Source: Salegentibacter maritimus (lineage in GTDB: Bacteria > Bacteroidota > Bacteroidia > Flavobacteriales > Flavobacteriaceae). Taken from it: a DNA stretch of 64,000 bases. The stretch spans positions 124,001 through 188,000 of the forward strand of contig NZ_JAEHOK010000005.1 in NCBI RefSeq assembly GCF_016236915.1, read 5' to 3'. The position numbers and the translations under genes are program-made. The notes under the pieces are model-generated. The model did not search any database and was not told the DNA's origin. It worked only from the letters and a program-made list of their open reading frames with translations. Positions 45,589-54,453 of this stretch are shown here, piece after piece. How positions within the stretch are numbered: the first letter of the stretch is position 1; the number at the start of each line of letters is the position of its first letter.

Positions 45589-46623
45589 ATGAGTAAAGGC
45601 GTATTATTGGTTAACCTGGGGTCTCCAAAAAGCACCGACCCTAAAGACGTAAAAGAATACCTGGACGAATTTTTAATGGATGAGCGGGTTATAGATGTGC
45701 CATATTGGGCTCGTACCCTTCTGGTAAGGGGTATTGTGTTAAATACAAGACCTAAAAAATCGGCTGCGGCCTATCAAAAAATATGGTGGGAAGAAGGTTC
45801 TCCACTCATTGTATTGTCTGAACGGCTTCAGGAGAAGATAGATAAAAACACCTCGGTGCCAATTGCTTTAGCCATGCGTTATGGAGAACCAAGTATAAAA
45901 TCCGGGCTTCAGGAATTGCACGATAAAGGGGTAGATGAGGTGTTGCTATTTCCATTATATCCGCAATTTGCAATGGCTACTACAGAAACTATTCTTGTTT
46001 TGGCCGAAGAGCTTAGAAAAGAACATTTCCCGGAAATGCAATTTACCACCATGCCACCATTTTATAATCACTCCGATTATATTAGGGTGTTGGCCGAAAG
46101 TATTGCCGAAAATCTTAAAGGAAAAGATTTTCAGCATTTATTGTTTTCTTATCACGGGGTGCCAGAGCGGCATATTAGAAAAAGTGACGTTACCAAATCG
46201 CATTGTAAGATTGATGGCAGTTGTTGCCAAACGGCTTCGGCAGCGCATCAATTTTGTTATCGCCACCAGTGTTTTGAAACCACCAGGCTGGTTGCCGAAT
46301 ATTTAGAATTAAAAGAAAACTCTTATAGCGTTTCTTTTCAATCCCGTTTAGGTTTCGATCCATGGTTACAGCCTTATACCGATAGAACCATAGAGCGTTT
46401 TGGAAAACAGGGAATGAAAAAACTGGCTATTGTTACTCCGGCTTTCGTTTCAGATTGTTTAGAAACCCTGGAAGAAATAGCCATGGAAGGCGAGGAGATA
46501 TTTCACGAAGTTGGCGGTGAAGAATTTACTGTGGTTCCCTGCTTAAACGATAGAGACGATTGGGTTAAGGTGCTTTCCCGTTGGGTAGATGAATGGGCGC
46601 ATCAAAAGCCGGTTAACGTATAA
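45589..46623 (+). CDS. hemH: Ferrochelatase
   Basis: Inserts ferrous iron in protoporphyrin IX to make protoheme. The 344-residue protein has the conserved FSYHGVPERH (catalytic His189) and GFDPWLQPYTD. An internal insertion is cysteine-rich: Cys206, 212, 213, 223 and 228 in HCKIDGSCC and FCYRHQC, which may hold a [2Fe-2S] cluster as reported for some bacterial ferrochelatases. It ends one base into the start of a MATE pump gene and has its own promoter box. Confidence 0.97.
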   Translation: MSKGVLLVNLGSPKSTDPKDVKEYLDEFLMDERVIDVPYWARTLLVRGIVLNTRPKKSAAAYQKIWWEEGSPLIVLSERLQEKIDKNTSVPIALAMRYGEPSIKSGLQELHDKGVDEVLLFPLYPQFAMATTETILVLAEELRKEHFPEMQFTTMPPFYNHSDYIRVLAESIAENLKGKDFQHLLFSYHGVPERHIRKSDVTKSHCKIDGSCCQTASAAHQFCYRHQCFETTRLVAEYLELKENSYSVSFQSRLGFDPWLQPYTDRTIERFGKQGMKKLAIVTPAFVSDCLETLEEIAMEGEEIFHEVGGEEFTVVPCLNDRDDWVKVLSRWVDEWAHQKPVNV

Positions 46624-47978
46624 TGGCTTCGGCAAATTCCACAAATCTTGGAGAGAAACCAATAGCTAAATTACTCGTGCAACAAGCGGCACCGGCTTCT
46701 ATAGGAATTCTGGTGATGTCGCTAAATATTTTAATCGATACCATATTTGTAGGAAACTGGATTGGTTCTACGGCTATTGCAGCAATAAACGTAGTACTTC
46801 CGGTTTCTTTTTTTATTGCCGCCCTGGGTATGGCCATTGGTATTGGGGGATCATCCATAATTAGTCGGGCCCTTGGTGCTAATAATCAAAAAAAGGCCGT
46901 AAAAACTTTTGGGAATCAAATTAGCCTTACCTTACTTCTTACCATTAGCCTTGTAATTATAGGGCTTGTTTTTGTAGATTCCCTTATTCCGGTTTTCGGG
47001 GGAAAAGGTGATATTTTTGAGCCGGCAAAAATTTATTATACTATCGTGCTTTACGGCGTACCGTTTTTAGCACTTTGCATGATGGGAAATACCGTAATTA
47101 GGGCAGAAGGTAAGCCTAAATTTGCGATGATTGCCATGATTATTCCCTCTGTAGGGAATTTGCTCTTAGATTATATCCTTATCAATCAAATGGGGCTTGG
47201 AATGTGGGGAGCAGCCTGGGCTTCTACCGCTTCTTACTTTTTTTGCTTTGCCTATGTCTTCTGGTTTTTTATTTCTAAAAATTCGGAGCTTAAAATTAGA
47301 TTGCCAGATTTTCAACTTCATAAAACTATAATTTCTGAAATAGGCTCGCTGGGATTTGTCACCTTAGCACGGCAGGCTGTAGTTAGTATTATTTATTTAC
47401 TGATGAATAATATTTTGTTTGATCTTGGTGGGGAAGATTCAGTAGCGATTTATGCTATTATTGGAAGAATGCTCATGTTTGCCCTTTTTCCCGTTTTGGG
47501 GGTTACACAGGGTTTTTTGCCCATTGCCGGTTTTAATTATGGCGCTCAAAAATACCACCGGGTAAAGAAAAGTATTAATACTGCAATTTTATATGCCTGT
47601 GGCCTGGGATTGTTGGTCTTTGGCGGTATTATGTTATTTGCTGAAGAAATTGTTGGAATCTTTACTCAAAACCCAACGATTATTGCTGCAACCCCAAATG
47701 CCATGCGCTGGGTTTTTGCTGCAACACCTATTGTAGCTATTCAATTAATTGGGGCTGCATATTACCAGGCGGTTGGAAAGGCCATTCCTGCTTTATTGCT
47801 TACCCTTTCGCGTCAGGGTTTCTTTTTTATCCCGTTAATACTTATTTTACCTGAATATTTCGGTGAAATTGGAGTTTGGATCTCTTTTCCTATTGCCGAT
47901 TTACTTTCAACGCTACTCACAGCTTATTTCTTAAATAGGGAAATAAGGCTAAAACTAAGGCCCACAACCTCCCAATAA
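46623..47978 (+). CDS. MATE-family efflux transporter
   Basis: A 451-residue, 12-helix multidrug/sodium (or proton) antiporter of the MATE family. Blocks include LLVQQAAPASIGILVMSLNILIDTIFVGNWIG and a second-half repeat starting QAVVSIIYLLMNNILF, with GAQKYHRVK and GAAYYQAVGK. The ATG overlaps the hemH stop (TAATG), so it is coupled to hemH. It may export a toxic metabolite or porphyrin, but that is only suggested by position. Confidence 0.92.
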   Translation: MASANSTNLGEKPIAKLLVQQAAPASIGILVMSLNILIDTIFVGNWIGSTAIAAINVVLPVSFFIAALGMAIGIGGSSIISRALGANNQKKAVKTFGNQISLTLLLTISLVIIGLVFVDSLIPVFGGKGDIFEPAKIYYTIVLYGVPFLALCMMGNTVIRAEGKPKFAMIAMIIPSVGNLLLDYILINQMGLGMWGAAWASTASYFFCFAYVFWFFISKNSELKIRLPDFQLHKTIISEIGSLGFVTLARQAVVSIIYLLMNNILFDLGGEDSVAIYAIIGRMLMFALFPVLGVTQGFLPIAGFNYGAQKYHRVKKSINTAILYACGLGLLVFGGIMLFAEEIVGIFTQNPTIIAATPNAMRWVFAATPIVAIQLIGAAYYQAVGKAIPALLLTLSRQGFFFIPLILILPEYFGEIGVWISFPIADLLSTLLTAYFLNREIRLKLRPTTSQ

Positions 47979-48006
47979 TTTTTTCATAGAAAAATTCATA
48001 AATCCC

Positions 48007-48014
48007 TATCTTTG
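48007..48014 (+). promoter_or_regulatory. Promoter -7 box of the toxin-antitoxin pair
   Basis: TATCTTTG on the plus strand, 20 bases before the antitoxin ATG. A direct repeat TTCATA (47984-47989 and 47995-48000) lies just upstream and might be the binding site for self-repression. Confidence 0.45.
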
Positions 48015-48034
48015 TTGGAAAGGTCTAAAAAACC

Positions 48035-48310
48035 ATGGATAAGAATGCTTTGAAAATAGAACTGATTCAAAAAATCATTGCTTGTGATGATGAAGATTTG
48101 CTTTTGAAGATGGTAGCTTTGTTGAAAAATGTAAAACCCGGGGCCAGTGAACCAGGAGAAAACTATGAAGTAGAAAGCCGAAGTAGCCAACTTTCAAAGG
48201 AACAATTGAAGGAAATAGATGAGCGGAACAAGGCTTATTTGGAAGGGAACTTGGAAACCGAATCACTGGAAACCTTCAATAAAAAAATTTTTGAAAAATA
48301 TGGGGTTTAA
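48035..48310 (+). CDS. Type II antitoxin-like protein
   Basis: A 91-residue, acidic, helical protein without membrane segments: N-terminal ALKIELIQKIIACDDEDLLLKMVALLK is a likely DNA-binding or dimer part and the C-terminal stretch (KEQLKEIDERNKAYLEGN) could wrap the toxin. It is followed by a RelE/ParE-type toxin whose start overlaps it by 11 bases, the usual antitoxin-first order. Family name not determined. Confidence 0.8.
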   Translation: MDKNALKIELIQKIIACDDEDLLLKMVALLKNVKPGASEPGENYEVESRSSQLSKEQLKEIDERNKAYLEGNLETESLETFNKKIFEKYGV

Positions 48311-48587
48311 GCTTAAAATAAGCGTAAAGGCCCGTTTGGATGTTCAGGAAGCTATAGATTGGTATAACAACCAATTATCTGAATTAGGAATAAGATTTCT
48401 AAATGATTTTCGAAGTACTATAGTGTATATCACTGAAAACCCATATTCATTCAGAAAATTTGATGGTAATAACAGGGAAGCAAGACTAACAATCTTTCCT
48501 TATTTAATTATCTATAAGGTTGAAGATCTTAAAATTACAGTTCTTGGTGTTTTCAACACTCATCAAAACCCAACCAAAAAACCATAA
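48300..48587 (+). CDS. RelE/ParE-family toxin
   Basis: A 95-residue toxin of the RelE/ParE fold: it starts MGFKLKISVKARLDVQEAIDWYNNQL, with GIRFLNDFRSTIVYITENPYSFRKF and the C-terminal LTIFPYLIIYKVEDLKITVLGVFNTHQNP, which fits ParE (gyrase) more than RelE (mRNA), as ParE types often have the AxxDIxxAxxWY pattern. The ATG at 48300 overlaps the antitoxin end. A start further upstream in another frame has no sense. The target is inference. Confidence 0.83.
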   Translation: MGFKLKISVKARLDVQEAIDWYNNQLSELGIRFLNDFRSTIVYITENPYSFRKFDGNNREARLTIFPYLIIYKVEDLKITVLGVFNTHQNPTKKP

Positions 48588-48590
48588 TTA

Positions 48591-49142
48591 GTGATAGAAT
48601 ATTACCAATACATAAAAGCTTTACATCTTATCTTTGTGATCACCTGGTTCGCCGGGCTTTTTTATATTCCACGCTTGTTTATTTATCATATTGAAGCAAC
48701 CCAAAAACCGGAACCGGAAAAAAGTATTTTGGCTTCCCAGCTAAAGTTAATGACAAAAAGACTCTGGTTTATTATCACCTGGCCTTCGGCTATTTTAGCC
48801 AGTTTGTTCGCTTTTTTACTCCTTCACCTTTCTCCGGGATGGCTTTCACAAGATTGGATGTTGGTAAAATTAGGTTTTGTAGTCTTGTTGTATGCCTATC
48901 ATTTTAAAACACATCTTATTTTTAAAGAACTCCAAAACGATGTAGTAAAATGGAGCTCAAACCAAATGCGGCTTTGGAACGAAGTATCTACCTTAATCCT
49001 CTTTTCGGTTATATTTTTAGTGATTGTAAGAGATGCTTTAAACTGGATTTATGGAGTTTTGGGTATTTTCCTGTTGGCCGCAATGTTAATGTTGGGTGTT
49101 AAAATTTATAAGCGCATTAGAGCTAAAAATCCTGATGCTTAA
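48591..49142 (+). CDS. hemJ: Protoporphyrinogen IX oxidase HemJ
   Basis: HemJ oxidises protoporphyrinogen IX to protoporphyrin IX using a bound heme and the respiratory chain. The 183-residue protein has four membrane helices and the family opening IKALHLIFVITWFAGLFYIPRLFIYH, with His12 as the expected heme ligand, and the MTKRLWFIITWP and MLVKLGFVVLLYAYH blocks. Start is GTG at 48591, four bases after the toxin stop. No HemG or HemY is seen, so this is the likely oxidase for the pathway here. Confidence 0.92.
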   Translation: MIEYYQYIKALHLIFVITWFAGLFYIPRLFIYHIEATQKPEPEKSILASQLKLMTKRLWFIITWPSAILASLFAFLLLHLSPGWLSQDWMLVKLGFVVLLYAYHFKTHLIFKELQNDVVKWSSNQMRLWNEVSTLILFSVIFLVIVRDALNWIYGVLGIFLLAAMLMLGVKIYKRIRAKNPDA

Positions 49143-49181
49143 TTGGTGCGATAATTGCTTACATTGAGCTAATTATTAATT

Positions 49182-50636
49182 ATGAAGCTTTCAAAACTTT
49201 CTTTAAGTACCCGCATTTTTATCTCCATGATCCTATTGGTGTTGGGAGCTTCTATTCTAATTGTGGGTATTACGGTATATCAATATAAGCACGAAGCCGA
49301 GAATTATCACCGTGAGCGCCTGGAAAGAAAAGAACAGGCTATTAAGGAAAATATTAAATTTATCCTGGCCAGTACTACTTTTCTGGTAAATACCGAGAAT
49401 ATAGACATCATTTTTAGGGAGCGCAATAAGATTCATGAAATGGCCCAGGTTCATGAAATGCAAATCAACATTTATGATCTTCAGGGGGAACTCTTAATAA
49501 AATCTGATCAATCCTTTTTCAGAGATACTACCGATAATCAGCTAGATGCGCATATTTTACGAAAATTAGAACTATCGGAAAGCAAAAGGTATATTGAAAA
49601 AAATGAAATTAACGATCAAAAATTTCAGTCTTCTTATTCTTATATTTTAGATGGAAAGTTTAAACCCCTGGCTATCTTGTACCTTCCCTATGTGCAGGAT
49701 GATACGGTTTTAAACCGCGATTTAAATAATTTCCTTCTACGAATGGGAGAAGTGTATTTATTTATGTTGGTGCTGGCAATTATTTTGTCTTATTTCCTTT
49801 CAAAATATATCACTAAATCCCTAAAAATTATTTCAGATAAAATTACAGAAACCAGGCTGGATAAACGCAACCAGAAAATAGATATTAACAATGCTTCCGA
49901 AGAGATATATACCCTTGTGGCGGCTTATAATAGTATGATAGACGAGTTGGAGGAAAGTGCTGTAAAACTGGCTGCCAGTGAACGGGAGCAGGCCTGGCGC
50001 GAAATGGCCAAACAGGTAGCTCACGAAATTAAAAATCCGTTAACCCCAATGCGTTTAAGCGTTCAAAGTTTTGAGCGTAATTTTAATAAACATGACCCTG
50101 AAATAGAAGCAAAAGTAGCCGAATATTCTACCACGCTCATCAACCAGATAGATACAATGAGCTCTATTGCAGGGGCTTTTTCAAATTTTGCCAAGATGCC
50201 TGCGCAGCAAAATGAGATGTTAAACGTGCCAAAAATAGTAAAGCTCGCACTGGATATTTTCAATGAAAATTATATTCAATTTACCAGTGAAAAAGAAGAA
50301 ATCCTTGCCAAATTTGACCGAACGCAACTTATTAGGGTTATAACCAACTTGGTGAAAAATGCCATACAGGCTATGCAGGGCCAAAAAAATCCTCGAATTA
50401 TGGTGAGCATTCATGAAGAAGAGGAAAATGTTTGTGTGATTATTTCAGATAATGGTGCAGGAATTTCCGAAGAAAATATAGAAAAGGTATTTGAACCTAA
50501 ATTTACAACCAAAAATAGCGGAATGGGACTTGGGTTAGCTATGGTAAAGAATATTGTGGAAACCTATAACGGAAGTATTACCTTTACTTCTAAACAGGGA
50601 AAAGGCACCACCTTTAGGGTACGTTTTCCAAAATAA
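49182..50636 (+). CDS. Membrane histidine kinase
   Basis: A 484-residue two-component sensor with two membrane helices (about 11-32 and 187-206), a periplasmic sensing part of about 150 residues, HAMP (about 207-260), a phospho-acceptor His281 in AHEIKNPLTPMR and an ATPase domain with NLVKNAIQAM, DNGAGIS and GMGLGLAMV. The H-box form is of the NtrY/AtoS type. There is no response regulator gene next to it, so its partner is coded elsewhere. The signal is unknown. Confidence 0.94.
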   Translation: MKLSKLSLSTRIFISMILLVLGASILIVGITVYQYKHEAENYHRERLERKEQAIKENIKFILASTTFLVNTENIDIIFRERNKIHEMAQVHEMQINIYDLQGELLIKSDQSFFRDTTDNQLDAHILRKLELSESKRYIEKNEINDQKFQSSYSYILDGKFKPLAILYLPYVQDDTVLNRDLNNFLLRMGEVYLFMLVLAIILSYFLSKYITKSLKIISDKITETRLDKRNQKIDINNASEEIYTLVAAYNSMIDELEESAVKLAASEREQAWREMAKQVAHEIKNPLTPMRLSVQSFERNFNKHDPEIEAKVAEYSTTLINQIDTMSSIAGAFSNFAKMPAQQNEMLNVPKIVKLALDIFNENYIQFTSEKEEILAKFDRTQLIRVITNLVKNAIQAMQGQKNPRIMVSIHEEEENVCVIISDNGAGISEENIEKVFEPKFTTKNSGMGLGLAMVKNIVETYNGSITFTSKQGKGTTFRVRFPK

Positions 50637-50662
50637 ATAAAAACCGAATAAAAATCTTAGAT

Positions 50663-51445
50663 ATGGAATTCGAAAATATTGTAACCGAAAATAATGAGGG
50701 AATCTTACACATCATTATTAATCGTCCAAAAAAATTAAACGCATTAAATAAAGATACTATTCAGGAACTTCATGAGGCTTTTACTGATGCAAGGGAAGAT
50801 GAAGAAGTAAAAGTGGTTATTTTAACCGGAAGCGGAGAAAAGGCCTTTGTAGCGGGTGCCGATATTAGTGAATTTGCCGATTTTTCTGCAGAAGAAGGTC
50901 GGGAGCTTGCCGCTAAAGGACAAGCCAATTTATTCGACTTTGTGGCAAATTTCGCGAAACCGGTGATTGCAGCGGTAAATGGTTTTGCCCTTGGCGGCGG
51001 ACTCGAATTGGCTATGGCAGCACATTTTAGAGTTGCCAGCGATAACGCAAAAATGGGCTTACCCGAAACTTCCCTGGGTTTAATTCCCGGCTATGGTGGT
51101 ACGCAACGACTTCCGCAACTTGTGGGCAAAGGTCGCGCTATGGAAATGATTATGACTGCCGGAATGATAGATGCTAAACAGGCGCTTCAATACAATCTTG
51201 TGAATCACGTTTGTGAGCCGGAAGAGCTTATAGGGTTTACAGAAAAAATTGCTCAAAAGATTATGAGGAATTCCCTGGTAGCCATGAGTGCGGCTATTAG
51301 AGCGGTTAATGCAAACTACGAAGATGGTATAAACGGTTTTGAAGTTGAAATTAGCGAATTTGGAAGTGCTTTCGCAACCGAAGATTTTAAAGAAGGGACT
51401 TCAGCCTTTTTAAATAAACGTAAAGCCGATTTTCCGGGGAAATAA
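50663..51445 (+). CDS. Enoyl-CoA hydratase/isomerase family protein
   Basis: A 260-residue crotonase. The oxyanion-hole block AGADISEF and GFALGGGLELAMA carry Glu115 and the second catalytic Glu135 in LPETSLGLIPGYGG; both glutamates typical of enoyl-CoA hydratase are present, spaced by 20 as in the well-known enzymes. It is likely a short-chain enoyl-CoA hydratase in fatty-acid or amino-acid breakdown. It follows the histidine kinase by 26 bases. Confidence 0.93.
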   Translation: MEFENIVTENNEGILHIIINRPKKLNALNKDTIQELHEAFTDAREDEEVKVVILTGSGEKAFVAGADISEFADFSAEEGRELAAKGQANLFDFVANFAKPVIAAVNGFALGGGLELAMAAHFRVASDNAKMGLPETSLGLIPGYGGTQRLPQLVGKGRAMEMIMTAGMIDAKQALQYNLVNHVCEPEELIGFTEKIAQKIMRNSLVAMSAAIRAVNANYEDGINGFEVEISEFGSAFATEDFKEGTSAFLNKRKADFPGK

Positions 51446-51482
51446 ATAACATAGATTAAAATTTGCTTCTAAAAATTCTTAT

Positions 51483-53297
51483 ATGAAAAAACTCTTATTA
51501 ATACTATCCCTTGGTACTCTTAGCTTAGGTGCCCAGGAACAAGCGAAACCTTTTTTTGAAAATGGGGAAGCACAAATTGTTCCTGAATTTAATATCCCCG
51601 AAGATTGGATTCGCGAAGATCTATGGGTAGAAACCAATTTTGATACTGATGGTGATGAATTGCCAGACAGGATGCATGTGGCGGTAACCAGGCCAAAACA
51701 AACCGAGACCGAAGGTTTAAAGCTTCCTGTAGTTTATGAGTCCAGTCCCTATTTTGCAGGCGTGGCGCCTGATGTGGAAGGTGCTTTTTATGATGTTTAT
51801 CACGAGCTTGGGGAAAAAGGAAAAGAAATTGTTCATCCATCTGTAACCAGAACTGGGGAACGCCCAATCATTTCCAATTCGCAAATAAACACCTGGGTAC
51901 CGCGTGGATACATCGTTGTACATTCTTCATCTCCGGGAACAGGACTTTCGCAAGGCTCGCCAACCGTAGGGGGAGATAACGAATCTCTCGCGCCAAAAGC
52001 GGTAATAGATTGGCTTAACGGGCGGGCGAAAGGATATAAAACCCCTTATGGAGACGAAGAAGTTGAAGCTTACTGGACCACCGGAAAGGTAGGGATGACA
52101 GGGACTTCCTATAACGGAACAATTCCTCTGGCAGCAGCTACAACAGGGGTAGAAGGTTTGGAAGCTATTATTCCCATCGCACCAAATACTTCTTATTACC
52201 ATTATTATCGTTCCAATGGGTTGGTGCGTTCGCCGGGTGGTTATCTAGGCGAAGATGTAGATGTGCTGTATAATTTTATTCATAGTGGCGATGAATCAAA
52301 ACGCGCTTATGCCGATTCTGTTTATCGCGATACCGAAATTAAAAATGGGATAGACCGTATAACCGGAGACTATAACGAGTTTTGGGCGGGTCGTGATTAT
52401 TTAAATGAAATGGAACCTATGAAGGCCGCATTATTTATGGCACACGGTTTTAACGATTGGAATGTAATGCCAGAACATAGTTACCGTATTTATAAAGCTG
52501 CGGAAGAAAAAGGCCTGCCGGTTAAAATCTATTACCATCAATATGGGCACGGTGGCCCACCACCAATTTCCATGATGAATAAGTGGTTTACCAAATACCT
52601 GTTTGGAGTAGATAATGATATAGAAAAAGGTCCTAAAGCTTATATTGTTCGGGAAGATGACCATCCCAAAAAACCAACGGCTTATGCAAATTATCCAAAT
52701 CCGGATGCTGAAAAAGTTAGATTGTATTTACAGAACAACGGATTAAAAAAGGGAGCGCTTAGCGCTAAAAAAATAAAAAATCAGGGAAAACAAACCTTAA
52801 TTGATAATCATAATTTCTCTGCAGATTCTTTGGCGAAACTTGAAAACTCTAAACATCGTTTATTATTTACCACACCTATTTTAAATGAAGATGTGCATCT
52901 TTCGGGCTTGTCTACTATAAAGATTAAGTTGGCCAGTAGTAAGCCGGCAGCAAATCTTTCGGTATGGATGGTTTCGCTGCCCTGGAATTCAGGTGAAAAT
53001 ACCAAAATAACCGATAATATTATCACCAGGGGTTGGGCAGATCCGCAAAATTATAAATCGCTAACCGAAAGTGAAGCTTTAGAACCGGGTAGGTTTTATG
53101 AATTGTCCTTCGACCTTAATCCCGATGATCAGGTAATTCCTGCCGGGCAACAAATAGGATTGATGATTTTTTCCAGCGACAATAAATTTACGTTGTTACC
53201 AGAACCAGGCACCCAACTTACTGTAGATCTCGATGAAACCCATATAGAGATTCCTGTGGTGGGTGGAATGCCTGCCCTACAAAAAGCAATGAAATAA
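51483..53297 (+). CDS. Secreted X-Pro dipeptidyl-peptidase (S15/CocE family)
   Basis: A 604-residue secreted alpha/beta-hydrolase: signal peptide (1-17, ending LGAQ), peptidase S15 core and a C-terminal jelly-roll (about 410-600). The nucleophile is Ser209 in GMTGTSYNGT; the Asp is in HGFNDWNVMPEH and the His in QYGHGGPP. It removes X-Pro dipeptides from the N-terminus of peptides, or acts on acyl esters as in CocE. It may help in using proline-rich peptides. A terminator follows immediately before the next gene. Confidence 0.92.
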   Translation: MKKLLLILSLGTLSLGAQEQAKPFFENGEAQIVPEFNIPEDWIREDLWVETNFDTDGDELPDRMHVAVTRPKQTETEGLKLPVVYESSPYFAGVAPDVEGAFYDVYHELGEKGKEIVHPSVTRTGERPIISNSQINTWVPRGYIVVHSSSPGTGLSQGSPTVGGDNESLAPKAVIDWLNGRAKGYKTPYGDEEVEAYWTTGKVGMTGTSYNGTIPLAAATTGVEGLEAIIPIAPNTSYYHYYRSNGLVRSPGGYLGEDVDVLYNFIHSGDESKRAYADSVYRDTEIKNGIDRITGDYNEFWAGRDYLNEMEPMKAALFMAHGFNDWNVMPEHSYRIYKAAEEKGLPVKIYYHQYGHGGPPPISMMNKWFTKYLFGVDNDIEKGPKAYIVREDDHPKKPTAYANYPNPDAEKVRLYLQNNGLKKGALSAKKIKNQGKQTLIDNHNFSADSLAKLENSKHRLLFTTPILNEDVHLSGLSTIKIKLASSKPAANLSVWMVSLPWNSGENTKITDNIITRGWADPQNYKSLTESEALEPGRFYELSFDLNPDDQVIPAGQQIGLMIFSSDNKFTLLPEPGTQLTVDLDETHIEIPVVGGMPALQKAMK

Positions 53298-53340
53298 TAG
53301 GATGAAGTCCTAAAAAAAGGAATTATTCCAATATTTAAAT

Positions 53341-53376
53341 TAACTTTGAGGTGTATTGCTACCTCAAAGTTTTTTT
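53341..53376 (+). terminator. Terminator overlapping a promoter box
   Basis: AACTTTGAGGT (53342-53352) pairs perfectly with ACCTCAAAGTT (53361-53371) over an eight-base loop, followed by TTTTT up to 53376, one base before the next ATG. The left arm also contains TAACTTTG (53341-53348), a -7 consensus match. Read-through from upstream would be stopped, while initiation from the promoter starts past the left arm. Confidence 0.75.
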
Positions 53377-54453
53377 ATGTCCAAAATTGAAAACTATATA
53401 AAAGGGCGGGGTGCCCAAAAAAATGTGCACAATCGTTTTAATGCTCTTGAACACGAGTTTAGAGATGATTTTTTAAATTACTGTGCAGTTGAAGGCGATG
53501 AAGTTCAGAATTCTAAAACGCTTTTAATAGATACTTTTCCTAAAAGCATTGTAAATAAAGTGACCAGCCCCGATGTTGGTATGGGCTTCTCCTTAAACCC
53601 TTATCAGGGTTGCGAACATGGATGTATTTATTGCTATGCCAGGAACTCCCATGAGTATTGGGGCTATGGCGCCGGACTTGATTTTGAGCAAAAGATCCTG
53701 GTAAAAAGAAATGCGGTAACACTGCTGGAGAAAAAGCTTAGTAGTAAAAAATGGAAAGCCAAACCTATTGTACTTTCAGGAAATACCGATTGTTACCAGC
53801 CTACAGAGAAGAAACTGAAAATTACCAGGCAACTATTGGAAACCTTTCTAAAATACAAACATCCGGTGGGCATTATCACCAAAAATACCCTGGTGCAAAG
53901 GGATATGGATATTCTTAGAGAACTGGCGGCAGATAATTTAGTACATGTAAACCTTTCGGTTACTTCGCTGGATGAAAAGACCCGTAGTATTTTGGAGCCC
54001 CGAACGGCCAGTATCAAGAAACGCCTGGAAACCATAGAAAGACTTTCTACGGCTAATATTCCGGTAAGTGTTATGATGGCACCCATAATACCTTCTATTA
54101 ATTCTCACGAAATTATGCCCCTGGTTAAAGAGGTTTCGGAAAGGGGCGCATTGGGAGTAGGCTACACTATTGTGCGTTTAAACGGTTCAATTGGAGCAAT
54201 TTTTACTGACTGGATTAAGAAAACAATGCCCGATAGGGCCAGTAAAGTATTGCACCAAATTGAAAGTGTGCACGGCGGAAGCTTAAATGATAGCAGGTTT
54301 GGTACAAGAATGAAGGGGGAAGGCGAGTTCGCCGATCAGGTAAAGCAGCACTTTAAAATAGCAAGGGCTAGATATTTAAAAGGAAAAGCGAGACCGCAGC
54401 TAAACTGTCATTTACATGAACAATTTAAAGATGGTCAAATGAAACTTTTTTAA
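53377..54453 (+). CDS. PA0069-family radical SAM protein
   Basis: A 358-residue radical SAM protein with the [4Fe-4S] motif CEHGCIYCYAR (Cx3Cx2C) and the start GRGAQKNVHNRF, which is the usual opening of the PA0069 group. Further block: VLSGNTDCYQPTEKKLKITRQ and NVPVSV-like IPVSVMMAPIIPSINSHEI. The reaction is unknown for this group. Start is the ATG at 53377, directly after a terminator T tract; a TTG at 53356 lies in its loop and is rejected. It is expressed from its own promoter. Confidence 0.9.
   Translation: MSKIENYIKGRGAQKNVHNRFNALEHEFRDDFLNYCAVEGDEVQNSKTLLIDTFPKSIVNKVTSPDVGMGFSLNPYQGCEHGCIYCYARNSHEYWGYGAGLDFEQKILVKRNAVTLLEKKLSSKKWKAKPIVLSGNTDCYQPTEKKLKITRQLLETFLKYKHPVGIITKNTLVQRDMDILRELAADNLVHVNLSVTSLDEKTRSILEPRTASIKKRLETIERLSTANIPVSVMMAPIIPSINSHEIMPLVKEVSERGALGVGYTIVRLNGSIGAIFTDWIKKTMPDRASKVLHQIESVHGGSLNDSRFGTRMKGEGEFADQVKQHFKIARARYLKGKARPQLNCHLHEQFKDGQMKLF

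Noticed and set aside
48219-48299. Upstream extension of the ParE/RelE toxin
   Set aside because: The extra residues are out-of-frame antitoxin sequence; the toxin fold begins at the ATG at 48300.
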